Assembly (NCBI GenBank): GCA_964410665.1
Contig: CAYPIE010000070.1
Location: forward strand, 1-30,636
From: CAYPIE01 sp964410665
GTDB lineage: Bacteria > Planctomycetota > Planctomycetia > Gemmatales > Gemmataceae
Length of the DNA stretch: 30,636 bases
Direction of reading: 5' to 3'
The notes beneath the pieces were generated by a model. It was not told where the DNA came from, did no database searches, and saw only the letters and a list, made by a program, of their open reading frames with translations. Of the stretch, positions 7,227-14,672 are shown piece by piece. The translations under genes and the position numbers were made by a program. Each line of letters begins with the position of its first letter. Within the stretch, counting starts at the first letter, position 1.

Positions 7227-9095
7227 TCACCCCTGCTCGGGCTGCCAATGGACAAAGCCTTCCAAAGCATAGAATTCGGGTAATCCTAGAGCGTCGTAGA
7301 GCAACGCGGTTTCGCGGTTCCGCTGTTCGGCCCGCTGCCAAAATTCCCGCGAGTCCAAGGTCCCTGGATACATCGCCCGATCCTTCTGCGATTGATGCCG
7401 AAAAATGGCCAGTTTTTTGCGTTCGAGCATCGCCGGGGAGAGCGGTACCGCTTCATCAATTTCATGCGGTTCCCATTCTTCCCAAGCCCCACGGTAGAGC
7501 CAGACATCGAAATCAAAACCCTGGGCTTGAACTCGTGCGACCGCCTGAAAGACGGCCTCAGCGCACATCCGGTGGGTGCCATGCGGATCCGACAACTCCC
7601 CAGCTACATAAATACGAAAAGGTCGCAGCTGAAGCAACAATTTTTCAATATCAGCAATATCTTCTGGCTGCAGGGGAGCTTTGGCCACCTTGCCGGTCCG
7701 ATAAAAACGAAGATCCAGGAAATGCAACCGCTGCGTTGGAATGCCACACGCGCGTGCGGCCGCCCGTGCCTCGGTCGCTCGAATCAAGGTCTTGACCTGA
7801 AGCAACTCGGGGGAATCCGGCTGGCCAGGCTTTTTGCTATCGAGAAACGCCTCCATCTGTTGCCGCAACGCCGTAGTCTGATTCGGGGCAATGCCAAAAT
7901 ATTGATTGAAACATTCCATAAAATCGGCAAACCGACGGGCATCGTGATCAAACACAGCAATATTGCCATTCGTCATGTAGGCAACATGGACGTTGTGACC
8001 CTGTTCCACCAGACGGATCAACGTGCCCCCCATACTGATGACATCATCATCCGGATGTGGGCTGAACACCAAGATGGTCTGGGGGTCTTCACCGGCAGGA
8101 CGTGAACAGATGGTCGCGAAGCGGTCGGCGAACACCCGTTCGCCAATGGCCTCGGCGGGTCCACGCTCGCGAAGCAGGTCGTACAAATGGTGCTCACGAA
8201 AATCTTCATCGGAGAGTTTTAACAAAGGCTTTTTCACTTTGAGGCTTAACCAGATCACCGCATGGCGAATTAACGCCTCGGTCCAGCGGACCGGCCCAAC
8301 TTCCCAAGGCCGACGAACCGAGGCGAGTTGTCCCGCGGCGGCGGGATCCAGCAAAAACTCGGTATCGCGATGGTCTTGCAGGAAGCTCGCCGGGACTGGC
8401 TCGTGAACCTCCTGTTCCAGCGTTTTCTGCACAATTGCTGCTTTATGTTCGCCAAAGGCCATCAAGACAATCTTGCGAGCTTCCAGAATTGTGCCAATGC
8501 CCATAGTGATCGCCCGGTGCGGCACATTCTCTTCGCCATAAAAGCTTGAAGCCGCATCCCGCCGTGTGACCGGATCCAAGGTGACCAGACGCGTACGGCT
8601 ATGACGCGTTGCGCCAGGCTCGTTAAAACCAATGTGCCCCGAGCGGCCAATGCCAAGGATCTGCAAGTCGATCCCCCCCGCTTGCCGGATGGCCTGCTCG
8701 TAGCGCATGCAATAATCTTCGACCGCGTCGAGGGACAACTCGCCATCTGGAATATGAATGTTCTCCGGCAAAATGTTGACATGCTGAAAAAAGGTTTCGT
8801 GCATCCAATGATAATAACTGTGGGGATCGGTCCGCAGCATCGGACAATATTCGTCCAGGTTAAAGGTTATTACTCTGGAGAAATCTAGCCCTTGATCTTG
8901 GTGCAAACGGATCAATTCGCGATACAAGCCGACCGGGGTGGAACCCGTGGCCAAGCCCAGCACGGTGGGTCGTTCAGCCGCATTGTTTTGACGAATCAAT
9001 CGCTCGATGGTCAACGCCGCATAGGACGCGGCCTGAGCACTCTGGGGGAAGACCAGCGTCGGAATGCGGGTGTGCGGGACATAGTACGACGTCAT
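7227..9095 (-). CDS. nagB: Glucosamine-6-phosphate deaminase fused to a PIG-L/LmbE-type deacetylase
   Basis: A 622-residue two-domain protein. Residues ~15-270 are a NagB-type deaminase: phosphate loop LGLATGSTPVGLY, FNLDEY with the catalytic Asp, and GIGRSGHIGFNEPG with the catalytic His and Glu. This domain converts glucosamine-6-phosphate to fructose-6-phosphate and ammonia. After a linker, residues ~340-600 form a PIG-L/LmbE deacetylase domain with the zinc motif SPHPDDD and a second His motif in DPHGTH. Both active sites look intact. The fusion could deacetylate an N-acetylglucosaminyl compound and then deaminate the product. Similar fusions are known in Bacteroidetes and planctomycetes. 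The gene is divergent from thiSG, separated by ~110 nt. No strong ribosome binding site is seen at the ATG. Confidence 0.9.
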   Translation of the reverse strand: MTSYYVPHTRIPTLVFPQSAQAASYAALTIERLIRQNNAAERPTVLGLATGSTPVGLYRELIRLHQDQGLDFSRVITFNLDEYCPMLRTDPHSYYHWMHETFFQHVNILPENIHIPDGELSLDAVEDYCMRYEQAIRQAGGIDLQILGIGRSGHIGFNEPGATRHSRTRLVTLDPVTRRDAASSFYGEENVPHRAITMGIGTILEARKIVLMAFGEHKAAIVQKTLEQEVHEPVPASFLQDHRDTEFLLDPAAAGQLASVRRPWEVGPVRWTEALIRHAVIWLSLKVKKPLLKLSDEDFREHHLYDLLRERGPAEAIGERVFADRFATICSRPAGEDPQTILVFSPHPDDDVISMGGTLIRLVEQGHNVHVAYMTNGNIAVFDHDARRFADFMECFNQYFGIAPNQTTALRQQMEAFLDSKKPGQPDSPELLQVKTLIRATEARAAARACGIPTQRLHFLDLRFYRTGKVAKAPLQPEDIADIEKLLLQLRPFRIYVAGELSDPHGTHRMCAEAVFQAVARVQAQGFDFDVWLYRGAWEEWEPHEIDEAVPLSPAMLERKKLAIFRHQSQKDRAMYPGTLDSREFWQRAEQRNRETALLYDALGLPEFYALEGFVHWQPEQG

Positions 9096-9206
9096 AGCAC
9101 GGTTCCGCGGCGGGAGAGGGTTTTGTTCGATTCCGGGCTTGCTATCATTTGCAATATGGAATCGACATTACCCCCGGCCAATCGAATCTTTTTCCGCGGA
9201 CCCACC

Positions 9207-10235
9207 ATGATCTGGCTGACCCTGAACGGCACCGCACAGAGCTTTCCCGAACCCCTGACCTTAGCCGAACTTCTGCACCGCCTGGCCCTCAATCCACGGA
9301 CCATTGCGGTCGAAGTCAATCAGCAAGTGGTCCCGCACTCCGAGCTGGCCGATCGACTCCTTCACGACGGTGATCACGTCGAAGTGGTCACCTTGGCCGG
9401 CGGAGGCTCTGCAGAACCGCAGGATACTCCGTTGCAGGTAGGACCGTTTCATTTTCGAAGTCGGCTGTTTACGGGCACCGGCAAGTATGCCGAGTATGAC
9501 TTGATGCGTGACGCTCTGGCGGCCAGCGGCTGTGAGGTCACCACCGTGGCCATCCGACGTGAGCGGCTCTTGGATGCGCAAGGCCGCAATCTGCTCGACT
9601 ATCTCGATCTCAAACGTTATACCATCTTGCCCAACACGGCCGGTTGTTTCTCCGCCGCGGATGCCATTCGGCACGCTCGGCTGGCTCGGGAGTTGCTCGC
9701 AAACCTTGGCAATCCGGGTGCCAACTGGGTCAAACTCGAATGCCTGGGCGATACCAAAACGCTGTTACCCGATCCGATCGATACTTTATATGCCACCGAA
9801 CAGCTGGTGGCCGAAGGATTCCAGGTCCTCGTCTACACCAGCGACGACCCAATCCTGGCCAAACGACTGAAAGAAGCTGGAGCGGTGAGCGTCATGCCCG
9901 CAGGCAGCCCGATCGGTAGCGGACAGGGGATTCTGAACCGGAACAATATCCAGATCACTCTAGAATATCTCAAGGATGATGACCCCGACTATCCGGTGAT
10001 TGTCGACGCCGGCGTCGGGACCGCCAGTGATGTCGCCTTGGCGATGGAACTCGGCTGCGACGGCGTCCTGCTTAACACTGCCATTGCCGGAGCAAAAGAT
10101 CCGATTCGCATGGCCCACGCGATGCGGCAAGCCTGCAGCGCTGGCCGACTCGCCTTTCTGGCTGGACGAATTCCCAAAAAGCTCTACGCCACCGCCTCCA
10201 GTCCGATGGAGGGACGGATCCAGACCAATAAGTGA
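9207..10235 (+). CDS. thiG: Bifunctional sulfur carrier ThiS / thiazole synthase ThiG fusion
   Basis: A 342-residue fusion. Residues 1-~68 are ThiS: it starts MIWLTLNGTAQ and ends VVTLAGGG, with the Gly-Gly where the free carrier carries its thiocarboxylate. After a ~12-residue linker comes ThiG, a TIM-barrel enzyme that makes the thiamine thiazole phosphate from DXP, dehydroglycine and ThiS-COSH. Visible ThiG blocks are FTGTGKY, the Schiff-base Lys region WVKLECLGD, VMPAGSPIGSGQG and VDAGVGTASD. ATG at 9207 fits the ThiS N-terminus; an in-frame ATG at 9156 would add 17 residues of no ThiS character. The next gene starts within or just after the stop codon, so the two are likely cotranscribed. 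Confidence 0.92.
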   Translation: MIWLTLNGTAQSFPEPLTLAELLHRLALNPRTIAVEVNQQVVPHSELADRLLHDGDHVEVVTLAGGGSAEPQDTPLQVGPFHFRSRLFTGTGKYAEYDLMRDALAASGCEVTTVAIRRERLLDAQGRNLLDYLDLKRYTILPNTAGCFSAADAIRHARLARELLANLGNPGANWVKLECLGDTKTLLPDPIDTLYATEQLVAEGFQVLVYTSDDPILAKRLKEAGAVSVMPAGSPIGSGQGILNRNNIQITLEYLKDDDPDYPVIVDAGVGTASDVALAMELGCDGVLLNTAIAGAKDPIRMAHAMRQACSAGRLAFLAGRIPKKLYATASSPMEGRIQTNK

Positions 10236-10243
10236 GTAAAGCA

Positions 10244-10804
10244 ATGGCCACATTTGACGTCCAGGAATTTCGGCAAACGGCCGGTTCTTCCGAATGGGAC
10301 GAGCATTTTGAAGTGATCGATGGGATTCGTGTGGAGTTGCCACCCATGGGCGCCTACGCCAATGTTGTCGCTAATCTCCTCATGATCGAGTTGAGTCATT
10401 TCAACCGTTCTGCAGGACTTGGCCGAGTGTTTATGGAAATGCTTTATCGCCTACCCACGCTGCAGCGACAACGGCGTCCGGATGTTTCGTTTGTCTCCTA
10501 TTATCGCTGGCCGGTGGATCGCCCGCTACCCAGTCCGGACATCACTCCTTGGGATGTGGTCCCAGAATTGGCGGTGGAGGTGATCAGTCCCATCGACTTT
10601 GCAGAGGAAGTTCTTGACAAAACCCGTGAGTATCTGCGGGCCGGAGTCACGGAGGTTTGGAACATCTATCCCCGCACTCAAGAAGTGCATCGCTGGAAAG
10701 GCCAGGAAATGATTCCTCGTTTCGCTCGTGATACTCTCGATGGCGGTGATCTTTTGCCGGGCTTCCAAATCCCCGTGGCCACCTTGTTTCCCGCGCACGA
10801 GTAG
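10244..10804 (+). CDS. Uma2 family (DUF820) putative endonuclease
   Basis: A 186-residue protein with the Uma2 pattern. It begins TFDVQEF, then has FEVIDGIRVE, RRPDVSFVS (first acid of the PD-(D/E)XK-like core), LAVEVISP, and KTREYLRAGVTEVWNIYP before a closing strand HRW. The fold is nuclease-like, but the cellular role of this very expanded family is unknown. ATG at 10244 gives the usual short N-terminus. A GTG at 10232 overlaps the thiSG stop codon in a GTGA and would add four residues by translational coupling. It ends 7 nt from the convergent ilvD gene. Confidence 0.85.
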   Translation: MATFDVQEFRQTAGSSEWDEHFEVIDGIRVELPPMGAYANVVANLLMIELSHFNRSAGLGRVFMEMLYRLPTLQRQRRPDVSFVSYYRWPVDRPLPSPDITPWDVVPELAVEVISPIDFAEEVLDKTREYLRAGVTEVWNIYPRTQEVHRWKGQEMIPRFARDTLDGGDLLPGFQIPVATLFPAHE

Positions 10805-10810
10805 CTCAGC

Positions 10811-12499
10811 TCAGCTGGTGACAGCCCCCGCCGAGGCCGAATGCACGCAGCGAGCATACTTGGCCAGGACGCCTCGTTCCACGCGAAGCGGTGGTCGTTG
10901 CCAACTCTGTTGTCGGGCGGCGAACTCCGACTCGGACACCTCAAGCCTTAATTGTTTGTCCACGGCATCGATGGTGATGCGATCACCGTTGCGAATCAAA
11001 CTGATCGGTCCACCCACCCAGGCTTCCGGAGCGACATGCCCCACCACCAGCCCATGGGTCCCGCCGGAGAATCGCCCGTCGGTGATCAGGCCGACCCGCT
11101 CGCCGAGTCCCTGACCAATCAGAGCCCCGGTGATCGACAGCATTTCACGCATGCCCGGTCCACCCACCGGCCCTTCGCCTCGAATCACCAGCACATCACC
11201 TGGTTCAATCGCCTTCGCCTGAATGGCCTGAAAGCAGTCCTCCTCGCATTCATAGACTTTCGCGGGGCCCGACAAACGTAGCTGATTCGCTTGCAAGCCA
11301 GCAATTTTGGCCACCGCCCCCTCGGGGGCTAGGTTGCCATGAAGAATGACAATATGACCGCGCGCATACATCGGTTGCTCGAACGGCCGTATCACTTCCT
11401 GAGGTTGGTCATAGACGCTGGCCACCGATTGTAAGTTCTGAGCCAGCGTTTGCCCGGTGCAGGTAAGGCAGTCGCCATGCAGCATCCCGGCATCGAGCAG
11501 AGCACGCAGCACTGCCGGGGTGCCACCGACCCGATGCACGTCGAGCATGGAGTACTGTCCGCCCGGTTTCAGATCGCCTAGATGGGGTACTTTGGCTCCG
11601 AGTCGATCGAAGTCAGCCATCGACCACTCGACTTCGGCTTCCCGAGCAATTGCCATAAGATGGAGCACTGCATTGGTCGAGCCGCCCAAAGCGAGCACCA
11701 GAGTATACGCGTTCTCAAGCGATTGGCGGGTGATCAGATCACGTGGACGAATGTCCTTTTCAATCAAGCCCATCAGCGCCTGGCCTGCCTGCAGAGCCTC
11801 GCGTTCTTTGGCCGCAGAGACCGCCGGATAGCTGGCATCATACGGCAGGGCGAGCCCCATCGCCTCGATCGCCGAGCTCATGGTGTTGGCGGTGTACATG
11901 CCACCACAAGCACCCGCACCCGGGCAAGCCTGGCACTCGATCGCATGAAAGGTCGTCTGATCGATCGCGCCCGCTTGAAAGCGGCCGACCGCTTCAAAGA
12001 TCGACACAATATCGACCGGCTGACCTTCTGGTCCCAGGCCAGGCAGAATCGATCCACCATAAATGAAAACACTTGGAACATTCAGTCGTGCCATGGCCAT
12101 AACACAACCAGGCATGTTTTTATCGCAACCGCCCAACGCCAAGATGCCATCGTGATTCATTCCCCCTGCGACCACCTCAATACTATCGGCAATCACCTCT
12201 CGAGAGACGAGACTATAACGCATACCCATATGACCCATCATGATTCCATCTGATGCGGTCGGGGCACCGAAGGTCTGCGGGACGCCACCTCCGGTGCGAA
12301 TCCCTTCGCAGGCTTTACGCGCGAGACGATCGAGGTGGCTATTACAAGGGGTGATGTCACTATAAAGCGAGGCAACACCAATAACAGGTCGCGTGAAATC
12401 CTCATCGGTAAAACCGACCCCACGCAACATCGCCCGATTCGGCGCGCGTTGAGGTCCGGCAGTGGTGGTGAGGCTTTTTCGCGGAGTTTGCCTGCTCAT
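10811..12499 (-). CDS. ilvD: Dihydroxy-acid dehydratase
   Basis: A full-length 562-residue IlvD, the Fe-S enzyme that dehydrates dihydroxy-acids in valine, leucine and isoleucine synthesis. The iron-sulfur Cys motifs are clear: GGCDKNMPGC (around residue 115) and ACPGAGACGGMYTANTMSS (around 190). The start region has TTAGPQRAPNRAMLRGVGF, and the C-terminal catalytic block TDGRFSGGTHGLVVGHV is present. ATG is at 12499 with no strong ribosome binding site. A possible promoter and a palindrome lie 16-53 nt upstream. No other branched-chain genes are nearby. Confidence 0.95.
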   Translation of the reverse strand: MSRQTPRKSLTTTAGPQRAPNRAMLRGVGFTDEDFTRPVIGVASLYSDITPCNSHLDRLARKACEGIRTGGGVPQTFGAPTASDGIMMGHMGMRYSLVSREVIADSIEVVAGGMNHDGILALGGCDKNMPGCVMAMARLNVPSVFIYGGSILPGLGPEGQPVDIVSIFEAVGRFQAGAIDQTTFHAIECQACPGAGACGGMYTANTMSSAIEAMGLALPYDASYPAVSAAKEREALQAGQALMGLIEKDIRPRDLITRQSLENAYTLVLALGGSTNAVLHLMAIAREAEVEWSMADFDRLGAKVPHLGDLKPGGQYSMLDVHRVGGTPAVLRALLDAGMLHGDCLTCTGQTLAQNLQSVASVYDQPQEVIRPFEQPMYARGHIVILHGNLAPEGAVAKIAGLQANQLRLSGPAKVYECEEDCFQAIQAKAIEPGDVLVIRGEGPVGGPGMREMLSITGALIGQGLGERVGLITDGRFSGGTHGLVVGHVAPEAWVGGPISLIRNGDRITIDAVDKQLRLEVSESEFAARQQSWQRPPLRVERGVLAKYARCVHSASAGAVTS

Positions 12500-12514
12500 G
12501 GGAGTCTCTCACAA

Positions 12515-12530
12515 CTTATGAGATCATAAG
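12515..12530. promoter_or_regulatory. Inverted repeat at the ilvD promoter
   Basis: CTTATGA and TCATAAG form perfect 7-bp arms separated by 2 nt, only 16 nt ahead of the ilvD start. The repeat overlaps the likely -10 element, so it could be an operator for a dimeric regulator. No regulator is identified. Confidence 0.35.
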
Positions 12531-12552
12531 AAAGTCTTTTCGATTCACACAA
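12523..12552 (-). promoter_or_regulatory. ilvD: Candidate ilvD promoter
   Basis: On the minus strand TTGTGT (complement of 12547-12552) and TATGAT (complement of 12523-12528) are 18 nt apart, directed at ilvD. The match to consensus is moderate. Confidence 0.4.
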
Positions 12553-12630
12553 TCACAATTCAGGATCCAAACGAAGCCAATCAGTTTGTATCAGTTACAA
12601 CAGGAAAACTGAAAAAAACTTTTGGGTAAT

Positions 12631-12659
12631 TTGCACGGGGAATGATCGTACTCTAGATA
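12631..12659 (+). promoter_or_regulatory. Candidate promoter of the Flp pilin gene
   Basis: TTGCAC (12631-12636) is followed after 17 nt by TAGATA (12654-12659). The predicted leader is ~115 nt and includes a short hairpin CTCTC/GAGAG before the ribosome binding site. Confidence 0.45.
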
Positions 12660-12780
12660 ATTGGTGTACGCAACGCCGCTGGTGAGTCCGATTCGGAGCC
12701 CAGAAACGTTGTGACAACGGGATCGCTCTCGTGGGGAGAGTGTAGTTCTTTTTAACCGTTCCATCTCAAGGAGTATGGAA

Positions 12781-12972
12781 ATGCGTTCGCTGACCCGCAA
12801 GCTGGTGAACTTCCTGAAGCGCGAAGATGGCCCGACCGCCGTCGAGTACGCCGTCATGCTGGCCCTGATCATCGTGGTCTGCATCGTCGCCATCCAAACC
12901 CTAGGTACCAACGCAAGCACCACCTTCAGCGCTGTTGCCGACAATGTCGGCACGGTTCCTGGGACGCCCTGA
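12781..12972 (+). CDS. Flp/Fap family type IVb pilin
   Basis: A 63-residue prepilin. A basic leader (MRSLTRKLVNFLKRED) ends in Gly, followed by PTAVEYAVMLALIIVVC. This places the conserved Glu at +5 and Tyr at +6 of the mature pilin, as in Flp pilins cleaved by TadV/FppA-type peptidases. The helix AVMLALIIVVCIVAIQTLG spans the membrane before assembly. AAGGAG (12768-12773) lies 7 nt before ATG 12781, so this start is chosen over ATG 12775. No tad/cpa assembly genes are adjacent, so the machinery must be elsewhere. Pro at +1 of the mature protein is unusual, since Flp pilins commonly have Ala or Gln there. Confidence 0.88.
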   Translation: MRSLTRKLVNFLKREDGPTAVEYAVMLALIIVVCIVAIQTLGTNASTTFSAVADNVGTVPGTP

Positions 12973-13065
12973 TCAATTGTGACCCGAGCGTTTTCAACTC
13001 CTGCCCCCTCGATCGCTTCTCGACCTCGTCCGCCTGAGCCCTCTAGCACGGAGGGCCTGGCAAAC

Positions 13066-14163
13066 TCAACCTCTATCTTCAAGCATGGATAGCAACTGGA
13101 TCACGATCCGGTCGCAGTCATCACGTGAGTCGGCCCGGATCGTGATGTGTCCCACTTTTCGCTGGGGACGAACGGGTTTCCCGTAAACATGATAGTGAGC
13201 CCTTTCTAAACCACAGATCGCCTCTCGGGCCGGTAACATCCCAATAAGATTCACCATTTCACTTACACCCCGCACGCCAGTCATCCCGAGTGGCAGCTCA
13301 CACACTGCGCGCATGTGATTCTCAAACTGACTCGTCTCCGACCCCTCGATGGTCCAATGACCCGAGTTATGTACCCGGGGCGCAATCTCATTCGCCCATA
13401 ATAGATTTCCACAAGCAAACCATTCAATTGCCAGTACCCCAACATAATCTAGGTCGTTCATAAGCCTCGAGGCATAGTTTTCGGCCTGTTCTTGAAGCGT
13501 CGGCTCGACCGTCGACGCGGGCGCACGTGTCCGCCGTAACATCCCCTGAGAATGTTCATTCTCAACCAAGGGGTAATCCACCCGACAACCATCGCGACCC
13601 CGAACTGCGACCAAAGAGAGTTCTCGATCAAACGACACAAATGTTTCCAGTATCAATGGCCGCCCCTGCAGGAGATTCCAGCCCGCTTCCACATCCGCTT
13701 GCGTGTGTAACAGCCGCTGACCTTTGCCGTCGTAGCCATAACGCCGCGTCTTCAAAACCGCTGGGAGCCCGATCCAGCTGACCGCTTGCTCCAGCTCTGC
13801 CCGGGTGTCAATGGCCGCAAAAGGCGGCACCGGCAATCCTTTGGATTTTAGATATGTTTTTTCATAATAACGATCTTGAGCAACCTCAAGGGCCTCAGGC
13901 GGCGGATACACCCGGCATCGTTCGGCCAGCCAGCGCACCGCCGTTAGCGGAACATTCTCGAATTCATAGGTGATGACATCGAGTCCCTGAGAAAAGCGAT
14001 ACAGTGCCTGGTAGTCCTCATATTCTCCGTGCACATGTTCAGTCACCCGCCCGGCTGAGCAGTCGGCTGATGGATCGAACACCCGGCAGGTGATCCCCAG
14101 TGGATAGGCCGCTAAGGCAAGCATCCGTCCGAGTTGTCCGCCGCCGAGAATTCCCACGTTCAT
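13066..14163 (-). CDS. purK: 5-(carboxyamino)imidazole ribonucleotide synthase
   Basis: A 365-residue ATP-grasp enzyme that carboxylates AIR to N5-CAIR in purine synthesis. Typical features are the N-terminal GILGGGQLGRMLA, TYEFENVP, the ATP-grasp loop KTRRYGYDGKGQ, and the Mg-binding block NEIAPRVHNSGHWTIEG. ATG overlaps the purE stop codon in ATGA, and GAGGAG lies 5 nt upstream of it, so translation is coupled. It is the last gene of the operon and converges with the pilin gene. A weak GC stem at 13038-13056 lacks a U-run. Confidence 0.95.
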   Translation of the reverse strand: MNVGILGGGQLGRMLALAAYPLGITCRVFDPSADCSAGRVTEHVHGEYEDYQALYRFSQGLDVITYEFENVPLTAVRWLAERCRVYPPPEALEVAQDRYYEKTYLKSKGLPVPPFAAIDTRAELEQAVSWIGLPAVLKTRRYGYDGKGQRLLHTQADVEAGWNLLQGRPLILETFVSFDRELSLVAVRGRDGCRVDYPLVENEHSQGMLRRTRAPASTVEPTLQEQAENYASRLMNDLDYVGVLAIEWFACGNLLWANEIAPRVHNSGHWTIEGSETSQFENHMRAVCELPLGMTGVRGVSEMVNLIGMLPAREAICGLERAHYHVYGKPVRPQRKVGHITIRADSRDDCDRIVIQLLSMLEDRG

Positions 14164-14672
14164 GGCTTCTCCTCGCCGACCTGATCCGGCGGGGGCAAGT
14201 CCAGAACACGCTGCGTTTGCGCTTCGCGATATTGCTTCAATATATCGGAATAAACTGGATGTTTAATCGCCAGAATCGCCGTCGCCAATAGAGCTGCATT
14301 GATGGCCCCTGCTTTCCCAATCGCGACGGTCCCGACGGGAACCCCAGCCGGCATTTGTACGATGGACAACAACGAATCCACCCCGCGCAATACAGCCGAT
14401 TCCACCGGAACCCCGAGTACCGGTAACACCGTCTTCGCCGCGGCCATCCCTGGTAAATGGGCTGCCCCCCCTGCCCCGGCAATCAACACTTCTAAACCTC
14501 TTGCTTGTGCTGTGGCAGCATACTCCATCAGGAAGTCTGGCGTGCGGTGGGCCGAAACAACGCGGCACTCCGACGGAACCATCAGGTGAGTGAGAGTGTC
14601 CACGCTGTGCTTGAGCGTTGCCCAGTCGGACTGGGAGCCCATGATCACGCCGACAAGTGCCTGTTTACTCAT
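14160..14672 (-). CDS. purE: 5-(carboxyamino)imidazole ribonucleotide mutase
   Basis: A 170-residue class I PurE converting N5-CAIR to CAIR. The active-site elements are present: GVIMGSQSDW at the N-terminus, VSAHRTPD, AGAGGAAHLPGM, and GVPVESAVLRGVDSLLSIVQMP (written here as its two parts, GVPVESAVLRG and SLLSIVQMPAG). The class I form works with PurK, which follows directly. The start codon lies inside the end of the preceding caspase-like gene (8-nt overlap), and the end overlaps purK by 4 nt. The three genes thus form a tight operon. Confidence 0.95.
   Translation of the reverse strand: MSKQALVGVIMGSQSDWATLKHSVDTLTHLMVPSECRVVSAHRTPDFLMEYAATAQARGLEVLIAGAGGAAHLPGMAAAKTVLPVLGVPVESAVLRGVDSLLSIVQMPAGVPVGTVAIGKAGAINAALLATAILAIKHPVYSDILKQYREAQTQRVLDLPPPDQVGEEKP

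Noticed and set aside
12591..13082. 163-codon minus-strand frame over the pilin gene
   Set aside because: Antisense to a clear Flp pilin with promoter and ribosome binding site; the product has no family features.
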